From assembly GCA_032622095.1 (NCBI GenBank), contig CP136066.1:50876911-50940910 (forward strand): 64,000 nt of DNA, written 5' to 3'. The notes under the pieces are model-generated. The model saw nothing but the letters and a program-made list of their open reading frames with translations, was not told the origin of the DNA and made no database searches. The position numbers were made by a program, and so were the translations under genes. This document shows positions 11,476-21,719 of the stretch, piece by piece (the first letter of the stretch is position 1; every line of letters begins with the position of its first letter). The stretch is from Siphonodentalium dalli (Eukaryota; Mollusca; Scaphopoda; Gadilida; Siphonodentaliidae).

Positions 11476-11831
11476 ATGTATAGGAATCAGAAAGCAAATT
11501 GTGTTCCAGAGTCATGGAGCAAGTGCACCATGGAATGTCACAGGTGAAGGTAACTGAAGAATGGCCTGCACCAGGTACATGTGATACATTATTAAATGAT
11601 GAAATTTATTTGACTAGTTGCGGTACTTCTTGGTTTTTCCAGGTAGAAAATTTGCTGCGGGATAGCCCTGTCGTACACCTGTGGATATATTTTTGTGTGT
11701 TTTTTTTTCAGGATCATCTGGTGTCATGCTTGCTGGGTTAACATCACTGGAGTGGCCCGCAGGCTTCAATTCTGTGAATTTGGCTGAAATGTTAACTGAT
11801 GTTTATTATAAACCATTTAGTTCAGTGATTC
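11476..11831 (+). other. 355-bp insert in family B that resembles two spliced exons
   Basis: In other family B copies 'cacaccctgca' runs straight into 'gcccgcatttattgg'. Here 355 bp lies between, flanked by CCTGCA on both sides. Within it 11484-11574 (after ..tatag, before |GTACAT) and 11712 onward (after TTTTTTTTTCAG) are open and join in phase (91 nt, then GA) across a 137-bp intron. The peptide includes TEEWPAPG and then SSGVMLAGLTSLEWPAGF. I do not recognise it. It could be a captured gene fragment or chance. Confidence 0.3.
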
Positions 11832-12330
11832 CTGCAGCCCGCATTTATTGGAGAATTGTTTTGAAAATAAATAGGTATGGTAGGATCACCTCTAGATGGG
11901 ACCTATCGAAATTGAACTGCGATGAAAAACATAGCTGCCAGCAGCCATCTTGGATTTTACTCTTTGCATGACTAAATCCTTACAGACCACATCCCTCATC
12001 CGATTGTCAACAAACTTCATATGGACTTCTGGATGACCACTAGATGGCAGACATCAATTTTTTTCCGAATTTTGTTGAAAAATATGGCCTCTAGTGGCCA
12101 TCTTAGATTTATCATTTAAATCCATCGGCACACCCTGCAGCAGACAGGAGAAATGTTTTCAAAATTTACAGGCATTTTCAGGATCACTTCCAGATGGGAG
12201 CTGTCAAATTTGAACGACATTCAACCAAAAACATTGCTGATGGCAGCAATCTTGGATTTTACTCACTGCATCACTAAATACTACGGCATGCTCTAAAGCC
12301 AGCACTTGTTTTCCAATTTATCACAAACTT
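11832..12330. repeat. Interspersed repeat family B, about 3 units
   Basis: It carries 'cacctctagatgggacc', 'cagccatcttggattttactcttt', 'catatggacttctggatgacc' and 'ctagatggcag' in the order seen at 7290. The downstream units are more decayed. Confidence 0.7.
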
Positions 12331-12538
12331 CAAATGGCTTGTCTTTGGGTTGAACTCGGGTATTACTCAAAAGATTTAATCTTTCCACATTCCTTATTGC
12401 TCCATAGACTGTAATATGCATGAAATTATCCCCTCTCAAAGTTGAGTGGCATTGATACTTTCATTTTGTTTTTCGCCAGTCTCCCCGATTATTTTATTGA
12501 AAATGTCCCCACTGTTATCCATTACTGGTATATTTCAT

Positions 12539-12929
12539 GGAACCCTTTACCCAACAAACCGGCCAAAACCGGCCAAATAAAGCTTCAACAGCCTAAAATA
12601 TCTTCGGTCTGTCTCAATAGAACCATACAAATATGGATATCGTTGGAACCGGCTCCTTGACCACATTGTGATAGTTACAGTTAGCCCTGTGCCAATGCAT
12701 TCTCTTATATATGCGAGTCGACCATAGGTCGCCTCGCATATATAAGAGAATGCATTGGCCTAAAAAAAATTGGCCTAAAAAAAAAAAATTCTTACATTCT
12801 TTAACAATTTTATAATTTTTAATGTGTTAAGCCAATGCATTCTCTTATATATGCGAGGCGACCTATGGTCGACTCGCATATATAAGAGAATGCATTGGCA
12901 CAGGGCCCTTATGTTGGGTAAAGGGTTAA
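12539..12929. mobile_element. piggyBac-type MITE, young subfamily, copy 1
   Basis: The ends are AACCCTTTACCCAACA at the left and TGTTGGGTAAAGGGTTAA at the right (TTAA at 12926-12929; the left TTAA is mutated to GGAA). Two 75-bp palindromes (about 12684-12760 and 12832-12906, core 'ttctcttatatatgcgag') are arranged as mirror images around a T/A-rich spacer. The copy at 63121-63519 is almost identical, which implies recent activity. No ORF is present, so it must be mobilised in trans. Confidence 0.85.
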
Positions 12930-12961
12930 AGAATCAAAATATCAGCATGATATGCCAAAGT

Positions 12962-13045
12962 CAGATTACGAGGTCGCAGCCTCTAGCGGGGTGGATACGG
13001 AAGCAGATTACGAGGTCGCAGCCTCTAGCGGGGTGGATACGGAAG
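12962..13045. repeat. 42-bp perfect tandem duplication
   Basis: 'cagattacgaggtcgcagcc' starts at 12962 and 13004. Both 42-bp copies are identical and GC-rich compared with the surroundings. Confidence 0.85.
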
Positions 13046-15299
13046 CAGGTAACGCATGGATTTCCATACTGCACTTCCGTTTCTGGCAACGAAAAGTTGA
13101 AAATGTTTTTCGCAATTAACAGAACTTCCTAAAAATCCTTCAACTGACATCTATCATCGTTTCAGCTGCATTACTGCTAATATTTTTCCACAAAAACAAT
13201 TTGTCTACACAAATCAGATGTTGCCAATTGCGAGAATAAATTTTATTCTCACCAGTGTTTGTCAAGCAAATATGCATGTCGATTGAGTGATTCGCGTGGG
13301 AAATTAAGCCCTGCCTTGTCAAAGGACAACAAAAAATTAATGATAATTAACACTCGAGTTAAAAGGTGATATGTTCCAACGTACGGAGCCCTTGACAAAT
13401 ACCCTGACACCTTTAGGGGGGGTGGGGGCATAATATCCTGAATAAGTGCCATCTGCCTGTGTCGAGCCAGACATGGGTCGCACCAGCTTAATTAGTGTTA
13501 AAATGACAAAGTCCAAGATAGCGTGACTGGAGCACAACAAACAGGCTCGTCAGAATTTCTCTGGCAAGACCCGACATGCTACACGTCTGATGGTGATGTG
13601 CTACACCTCTGTGGTTTGACTTTTATATATGACATGCTAAACACGGGTGGCGCTAAGATGATTCAGGGACAGGGAAAATCACTCCCCTTTTAGGACCCCT
13701 TCAGTGGAGAGCATGTGCAGTTTGAAGTTTTGGCATCATTTCTTCATCTCCGAGGCGTCCTGGCATGGCACATCTTATAAAACAGCGTCTGGCCACAGAT
13801 GTGTTGAATTTTGGCCATTGTCAATAAATATTGAAGGCAATGGTAAAGTACTATGGGAACATGCATGTATTGACTGACAAAAGATGTTCCAAGAAATTTG
13901 GGAATAAATATATTGTAGAGATATATACATTGGGAGATGAATGACAAGATCCTAATTTTGAAACCAATGAAAGCGTTTCCAAGATTCATCACTGTATAGA
14001 AGTATAAATAAAGACACGAGGGCAAGTTTATAGTGCATTGTCGGAGTCACAATCATTGCATATTTTCGTGAACTTTCTAAGGAAAATGATTATAGCAGAC
14101 AGCTTTTTGTATTAAATGCTAAAATTGTTCGAAATATATATGATTGCGGCACTTCCCAGCTGGCTCGACGTATGGCGTAACACATGTCAGAGATGTGCCA
14201 ATGTCGAGCCAATCCAAAATAGCACAACCTGTGTTTGGCGCAACGTATAAAACAGGCCTCAGAAAGTTGTTTCAGATGTGCTAACAATATCCTCACTTAA
14301 ATATCCTGACTATTTCAACAGATTTATGGGATGTTCATACTTGAAATTCTCCACTCATTCTTGTCCTTGATTATTATGTTAATTGTCTGCATATACAATC
14401 TGAACATCCCAACATCTGACAGATGAACCATTCTGATGTATTTAACAGAATGGGAAAATCCACCCTATAAACACGGATTGATGGATAGCACCATCAATTA
14501 TCATGCTATGTCTTCGGATTGGTAAATAGTGAATAATGGGAAGCATCATTCAGTGGGTATGGATAAGAGTCGTTGGTATGACCCTTTATTTTTCTGTCTC
14601 TGGATATTTGTGGCGATCGTTCAGTAAACTGGGAGTGTGATTGACCATTGGATACTAGAATGTACAGCAATCCTACATGTAAATGTATTCATACAGACAA
14701 TTTATAGTGCTAAAGATATATTTAGGAGTTTTTCCCCATACAACTTGTTCCAATATTGGGATTTTCTTTGGGTAATTGTCTCATGTTGTAGAAACATGTC
14801 TTGGGAGTTGATGTTTAGAGAGATATAGTAGCTTCAATTTACATTTCTGCTCCGTTCAGTTATAATCAGACCCATCTTTTTTGAGGCAGTACTCCCTAAA
14901 AAGTCAATTTTAACCAAAATATGATAACCGAGTTTGCTATGTCACTACAAGTCTTTTCTTACAACCAAAATGCTTGGCCAAAGAAAAGACCATCATTTAA
15001 TGAGTTAAGTGGGAAAAACTATGAGAATCGCTGTTGCTATTAGTAAAAATTTCATTGACATAAACCAGCTAGAGCAATCGGTAAGGATAATACTGGTTTA
15101 CGTCAAGAGCGGTTGCCTTTCTGTTCTATAGTGGACTATAAGCTTAAAGTACCGCTCATCTAAAAACAAAATAACCAAATGATGGTAATAAAATGTCACA
15201 ATTGTGAAAGTAACCTGGTTTATTCCATAGAAAACATCTTTGTTCTGAACTCACTAGAGTGTCAACTGTTATTAATGTGAAGTCTCCGGTAGAGTTTTT
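13046..15299. other. Mostly unique sequence, no gene called
   Basis: Several frames of 60-93 codons occur (for example minus 13744-14025 and 14090-14296), but none has a recognisable domain or clear splice borders. 'catgctaca' and 'gcgtataaaacag' words repeat between 13560 and 14280, suggesting diluted repeats. I see no RNA gene. Confidence 0.35.
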
Positions 15300-15600
15300 G
15301 TCGTCACTCCTCGTCCGTCTGTCCGTCCGTCCGTCAAGAATCATCTTCTCCCGAACCGTAAGACCATATGGGTTCATATTGGGTGTGGATGTTCCCTAGG
15401 TGACTCGCATTCAGATTTGTTCATGATGTCACCAGGTCTGTTAATTGCGAAATCAGGGCCATAACTCTATTCCTCCATAGTAATTCTTAGAACGACTTCT
15501 TGTCAAGAACCATTGGGCCGATTTAGCTAAGATTTGGTATGGAGGGTCCTTGGTTGACTGGGGTTCAGTTTTGATCAAATAGGGTCACTGGGTGAAATAG
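15300..15600. repeat. Repeat family C with GTCC microsatellite
   Basis: It starts with 'cgtccgtctgtccgtccgtccgtc' and then 'cgaaccgtaagaccatatggg', 'ccctaggtgactcg', 'ttcctccatagtaattctta' and 'ggtatggagggtccttggtt'. The same phrases recur at 45700-45960. It shares the GTCC lead with family A, so the two families may be related. Confidence 0.6.
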
Positions 15601-16205
15601 GGGCAGAGCCAGGGACATAAATTATTTAAAAAAAAATATATATATATTTTTTAATTTAAATCCTTGCTCAATTTAAAAAACAAAACACATAAAAAAACAA
15701 TTCAAAATGAAAAAAAAACAATTCAAATAAATATTTTTTCATTTTAACCTTTGATCTTCTTTTTTTTTATTTAGACACACCAAATCCACGACCCAAAACA
15801 CCTCCCCCATTATTTGTCTCTATTATAATTCTCGTGATCAGTAGTGTACAGTTGGTTATTTCAAGGTGGATATTCACAGATCTACATACATGAAGCCTCT
15901 CTAGCAACATGTCCTGTTCAGAACTACTTCTTTTAAAGTGATTATGACAAGTTCTGACTGATGTGGTCTCCAGAGTCCCAGTCTTTTCAATCTTTGCAGT
16001 CAGGTGATTGACCCCCAGTCATTGACTGTCTTGTTATATATTTTATCACAAGGTTCAGCTGCAATGTTAACATAATTTAACAAGAATACAAACTCAATTG
16101 ACCTCGCGACTTCATAACAGTTCTGGTCTTCTGAGCATAAACAAACACAGTTACACAGATAAAACATGAATTATTCCTAATAAAATGGCATATTCTGTGT
16201 GTAAT
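15601..16205. other. Low-complexity A/T stretch, then unique DNA
   Basis: 15625-15770 is dominated by A and T homopolymer tracts. The rest has no feature that I can support. Confidence 0.5.
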
Positions 16206-17560
16206 TGTACTTTTGGGGGACTATAGAAATTAGCTCAGTGTCCATCCCATATGGTTTCCGGGTGATATCTTTAGTTGTTTTAATAGTTATCTGATTATTT
16301 TCAAATTTTGTATGTGGATTACCCACATGAAAGTACAGGTCAAGTTCAAATTTGGGTTCGGTCTGCCCATTTTTGCCAGATTTATGGTCCTTGTCGACTT
16401 AGAATTTGCTGATTATTTTGGTTTCCGGGTGACAACTTTAGATTTAGTTATCTGATCATGAAAATACAGGTCAAGTTCGAATTTGGAATCGGTCTACCTA
16501 TTCTGGAACCAGTATGAATCTGGGCTACATCCGATGAATTTTGCGTGACAAATTATAATTTGAGAAAACATGTATATCCGATGAATTTTGCATTATCATT
16601 GCATGATTCAGAAATATTAGACAGTTAGAAGCATAGTTTCATTCAATGGTTGTTCCCAGAATAAAATTTTTCATTCTAAAAAAGCCACCGGTCAAATAAA
16701 GCCACCTTATTAAGGGGACATGCGGCCCAGTGGCCTTTCATTGTCCGCCGACCCAACGGGTTCGGAGGACTATTATAATCAGTGCGTCCGTCCGTCTGAG
16801 GTTTCCGGATGATAACTTTAGTTAGAGTGAACCAAATTAAATTAAATTTGGTATGTGGGTTTACTAGCAGAAAAGACAGGTCAAGTTCGAATTGTGGTTC
16901 CGTCCGCCAATTTTCACCAGAGTTATGCCCCTTTTTTGACTTAGAAAACCCCTGAAAGTTGGTTTCCGGATGATAACTTTAGTAGAGTTAATCGGAATCA
17001 AACCAAATTTGGTATATTACTTTCTCCCAGCAAAACACAGGTCAAGTTCGAACTTGGATTCTGCCCGACCATTTTTGGCAGAGTTATGCCCCTTTTTCGA
17101 CATAGAAAATTCAGTTTTTCTTCTGTTTTTTTGGTTTCCGGATGATAACTTGATTTTGGATTGTTTATATGCAAAACCCGTTTTTTGTGGATTAGTTATA
17201 TCAAAATACAGCTTAAGTTCGAATTTCGGTTTAATCCGATAATTTTTGCGAGAGTTATGGCCCTTTTTTGTCCGCCGACCCGACATATAAAACCCCAAAA
17301 GTTGGTGTCCGGATGATAACATTAGTAGAGTTAATCAGATTTAAACAAAATTTGGTATGTGTCTTTCTCCCAGCAAAACACAGGTCAAGTTCTAATTCGG
17401 ATTCCGCCCGCCAATTTTCACCAGAGTTATGTCCCTTTTTTACTTCGAATTTTTGCCAATTTGAGGTTTCCGGATGATAACTTTAGTAAATGTGTACTGA
17501 ATGAAATTAAATTTGGTATGTAGGTTTACTAGCACTAAAGACAGGTTTTTATGTGCAAAC
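16206..17560. repeat. Large family A array
   Basis: At least six units, each with 'ggtttccggatgataacttt', 'aaatttggtatgtgggttta', 'acaggtcaagttcgaa' and 'ccagagttatg.cccttttt'. One start ('ttcggaggactattataatcag' plus GTCCGTCCGTC at about 16764) matches the opening of the 7745 array. All open frames here follow the repeat. Confidence 0.8.
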
Positions 17561-18688
17561 AACGGTCGTATCAACCCGACGCTTAGAGGCGGACATGAGG
17601 TCTACCGACCATTTATTATACATAAGTGTTTAATATAATATATCATTATGATCGTATGGTATCACTCTTTCCGATAAATATAGTATTTTGTATTGATTTG
17701 TATGTAATTAAAATTGACGAAAAATCCTGCCACTGGATCTAAAATCTGCTATATAAGGCAACCATACTTCGACCCAAACAACTAACATGCCTACCGATTT
17801 CCCTAACTGGTTTACATTGAAGGAAACTCAGACTATGTTGCTATGTAAATTTCTCCATTAGAAAATTAACATGATTCTTATATGCTCCTCTATGTGCTGG
17901 GCTGTTATGCTGTCAGTTAACTGGACAACATGCCCAAACATTAAGCAAAAATATCCTTGCAAAGAAATGGTGTTATACTCACAAATTTTAATTGTACCCA
18001 CTGAAAAATCTCCCGCCGATTGAGCACAATTTACCGACTGACAACTATTTTCGTCACGAATACATAGTGTGTAATAATAAAGATCATGATGAATTTTTTT
18101 ATCATTTAATATTTCACATTTCAAAAGTATAAAAAAAGATACAAAAACTTAGTCAATATGTTGTAATGATCAATAATATAACGGCAGAGAGAGAAATCAA
18201 AATTAGAGGAAAGAAGATATAAACAAAAGAGTGTGCCCTTTATTGGCTTTAACACATATATCTGATGAATGAATACCACAGAAGGGAGATATCAGAAATG
18301 AACTACATGTATTCTCACCTCTAATGGCCACAATTCATGAACACCGTATCCGATTCCTAAAATAAATGCCAAGTTCTCGATTAAAAACAACTTGTATATT
18401 TTACAAATCTGGTACACAATTCTTGGTTAAACTGTTCGAAAATTTATAAAATCGATGAATTTTTTTTTCATCCGTTACGATGTACCAATTAAAATACCCT
18501 TTGAACTGATAGAATCTATTTTTCATTCCATTTCAAGCTCCAATGCATACATTTAATATGGAATGGAATAATCGTTTGCGAGTATTATTTTAGTCAATCA
18601 AAGTTGGCGGCCTAGCCTGAAACGAGGAAAATTATCATCTCAATCTGGATTTTACTTTTAATAGTGAAAATAGATGCTCAAACCTTGT
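17561..18688. other. Unique AT-rich sequence
   Basis: No repeat family from elsewhere in the window is evident. An 88-codon minus-strand frame (17858-18124) has a mildly coding-like, Cys-containing peptide, but no splice borders, start context or known domain. Confidence 0.35.
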
Positions 18689-19698
18689 TATAGTGTGTCT
18701 GACATTTGCGCAATGAGGTCCAAGAGGTAGACCAATTCTTCTCGGGCCACAACAGCTTAGAATATTTGTTGGCATGATGCTGCTTGTACAGAGTCCCACC
18801 CCGTTACTCTTCTATAATGGACTTTCATTCAAAAGATGTACTGCATGTACAAATAGAGCACAGGCATTCACGTGAACCCCTGAATGTGATTAATCATCTG
18901 ACTTGTCCACGCTTAATCTGTGTTCAAAATGATATATAATATATGGTGATATAAAAAGTATAGTGATGATACGATCGTTTAATGTATTATTTTGTAAGCA
19001 TTTTCTGATAGCGCGACAAATCAAAATTCTCTGAAAAAAAAGGCATTGTTTACTTATAAATCTCGTCGCTTTGACATTTAACAAACCTCTGATATATATG
19101 TGTTTGATATTATCATGCCTGGGCAAGGTTACCCTCTATGTTCATACGCAAAGCTTCAATTTGACATAATCCGAAGACATACAAGTAAGATGACTCCCGC
19201 CCATTATTCTGGGTGTAAAGTCCATCATATAAGAGTAATAGGATGGGACTTGGTCCAAAAACAGCATCAACCCAACTGATATCCCAAGCTGTTGTGGACC
19301 AAGAAGACTTGGTCTACCCTAGACGGTGAATTTAATGATGCTATATCCCAAACAGTGGGCTAGCATCACCAAATTTACCCTCTGCTTAGGCCTCAACTGC
19401 GGTGGGAGACCTAGGATCAGATTGAAGTTCCCCATACCCCAATTGAAGTTGGTGATGTTCACCCATTAATCCCCTCGATTATGCAATTTATCTCCTGCAA
19501 ATTAGGTGATATAGAAACTGAACAGAAGGGAAAAAGTAACTAAAAACAATGTTAACTTGATACTTCCCAGAAAATGATGCCAAAGCAGAATGAGGTCCCC
19601 AGAGGATGACTTTGGTAATGCTAGCCTGCTGTCTAACCGTTAGCTTTACTGAATTCACCCTCTGGGGACCTCATTCTGCAAATGTCAGACACACTATA
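18689..19698. mobile_element. TIR/foldback element 'GCAGAATGAGGTCC', copy 1, with a MULE-like element inside
   Basis: The ends TATAGTGTGTCTGACATTTG (18689) and its reverse complement (ending 19698) are inverted repeats, next to 'gc(a)gaatgaggtcc'. Internally it has a 95-bp palindrome at 19589-19680 ('gcagaatgaggtccccagag ... ctctggggacctcattctgc') and the broken half of another, split by the insert at 18728-19316. It lies just beyond the polyadenylation signal of the minus-strand host gene. Confidence 0.7.
18728..19316. mobile_element. MULE-like TIR element, copy 1 (no piggyBac insert)
   Basis: Inverted ends of about 100 bp or more: left TAGACCAATTCTTCTCGGGC, right (reverse complement) TAGACCAAGTCTTCTTGGTC, followed on both sides by 'cacaacagcttrgratat' and 'ctttacacccagaataatgg'. 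The flanks are degenerate 9-10 bp copies of the host palindrome (tccaagagg / ccctagacgg). The second copy at 62876-63879 has a clean 10-bp duplication, which supports a Mutator-like mechanism. It has no transposase. Position 18979-18982 (TTAA) is the empty site for the piggyBac-type MITE found in copy 2. Confidence 0.7.
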
Positions 19699-19893
19699 TC
19701 GAGTCTTGTAAAAGCTCATTAAATTCTGACTCTACAAAAAAGAATAGTCCCAAAATTCTGTTGGAGAGCATATATTTTCCAATTTCAAATATGTCAGAGG
19801 CCTCGCAGCCATGTGGATGGTAAAACATAGATAACAGAATTTGCCATCGCAATTCGCAAAGTCAATGTACGGACAAAACACAGCTGTCAACAC

Positions 19894-19899
19894 TTTATT
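19894..19899 (-). terminator. Polyadenylation signal of the minus-strand host gene
   Basis: AATAAA on the minus strand, about 320 nt downstream of the stop codon at 20220-20222, just past the tandem exon copies in the 3' UTR. It is the first canonical signal after the stop in the transcript direction that I noticed. Confidence 0.5.
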
Positions 19900-19989
19900 T
19901 CAAGGTCAATCCTGGCTGCACCATCCAACTATTCAGTGGAGCTTGTCGCCAACAGGATCAACCAAGCTTTGAGAGTCTCAGCTATTCCA

Positions 19990-20222
19990 GGAATGTTACA
20001 CTCAAGAAACCTCATCGATTAGCGATGTCATCTGGTAATAGCATTTCGTTCCTTACACGTTCATCATTACTCTCAAGAAACCTCATCGATTAGAGAGGGG
20101 TCAGATGGTCGTAGTATTTGTTTCTTTAATACCGGTTCATCGTTACTCTCAAGAAACCTCATCGATTAGCGATGTCAGCTGGTCGTAGCATTTCGTTCCT
20201 TACAGGTTCATCGTTACTTTCA
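19990..20222 (-). repeat. Tandem copies of the last-exon end, about 75-bp period
   Basis: 'ctcaagaaacctcatcgatt' begins near 19995, 20070 and 20145, and the real exon version ('tttcaagaaacctcatcaat') begins at 20217. Each unit contains the antisense of the last about 22 codons and stop of the host gene. The three copies carry indels that disrupt the frame, so they now sit in the 3' UTR as duplicated debris. Confidence 0.8.
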
Positions 20223-20314
20223 AGAAACCTCATCAATCAGAGATGTCAGCTGGTCATAGCATTCATTTCTCGGCTCATCGTCACTCTCTTCATCTTCCTC
20301 CTCTTCAACTTGAT
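20220..20314 (-). CDS. Host gene exon 4 (terminal coding exon)
   Basis: The acceptor is ATTCACAG before 20314, and the stop TGA is at 20222-20220. It encodes the acidic run and the C-terminal YDQLTSLIDEVS. Its first two bases complete the split Asp codon begun in exon 3. Confidence 0.75.
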
Positions 20315-21658
20315 CTGTGAATGAATTATTGGATTTTGTCAGTTGAAAGGACTTGTTTGTTTAAACAGTATAAAGGCATAGTGCTGAACCAGAAACTTAT
20401 AAATCGCATAAACAGTTTGTGGTTTTAAACGATGACTTTAAACTGTGTAGTTATATTAGGAAACTGAGATTATATTTACAATTACATCTCAGTGAAAAAT
20501 ATCAACCTAAGAATGCAGTTTGTGCTGGAAATATTGATAAATACTGGGAACTTTATAGTGACGTTGGCACGATGTCATGTGTAGTCATGACGAAATTCTT
20601 ATACTCAACTTTCACCTACGCCCTAATGTAATTATCGTATGTAAATTATAATTTTGGAAACCAATCAGGTCTGAGAATATGGTGTCGGATATTTGCAGAA
20701 TGAGGTCCCCAGAGGGTGAATTTAGTGACGCTATCCTGCATAGTGGGCTAGCATCACTAAATTCACCCTCTGTGTACCTCATTCTGCTTAGGCATCATCT
20801 TCTCTGGAAAGTATCTTTATTTCAAATTAACAAGTTTTTCACATTCTTTAGAAACTTCTTCATAAAGATTCTTTTTCTTTATTCATTTAGTTTCTCTATA
20901 TCCCCAAATCGACACATTGCATAATCGAGGTGCATTCACAATATTCACTATCTGGGAACTTATAATATCTGAGTCTAGGTCTCCCATAGCAGATGAGGCG
21001 ATGCAGAATGAGGTCCCCAGAGGATGAATTTGGTGACGCTAGCCCAGGGTTTCTGCCAGGCCGGCTGCGGGTCCGTCCCACGGACCCATTCCCCTCACAG
21101 ATGATCTGTTTGATTCATACATGTACCAAAAGTCAGTAGCAATATATCATAAAAAATTCGGCTGCAACGGGAGTTTGGGGGGTTAAACGGAATACTGGTG
21201 AAAAAGGTGGTCAATTGAGCACAGTGTGTTACCAGTACAGCGTAATCCTTTGAAATCAAAGCGCCAAAACTACAACGTAATGTTTGGTGTGCATTGAAAT
21301 AGCGACGTTATATACAACATAATAAATGTCGACGTAACATCAATGAATGTCGGGACTGCTGAGTACGGATATTATTTTGCACGGGATTTCTGTGGTTGAA
21401 ACTACTCAGCTCGGAGATCCCGTGCTATCATACGATTACATAATTTGATCAAAGAATGCCGAATTGCTGAGTTAGGCAGAGTAGGGATCAACATACGCCA
21501 ACAGGCGGTTCTCCTACCAAAGGAGGTATCTACCTCCGAGATCCCGTGCTATTATAATATGGAACCTGTCCCAAATCAGTCTTTATAGCGGGAATTCATA
21601 GTGACAACACACATATTTGACTCATATTACATGCATGGAGGATAAACACAAAAAAACA

Positions 21659-21719
<61 letters not shown>

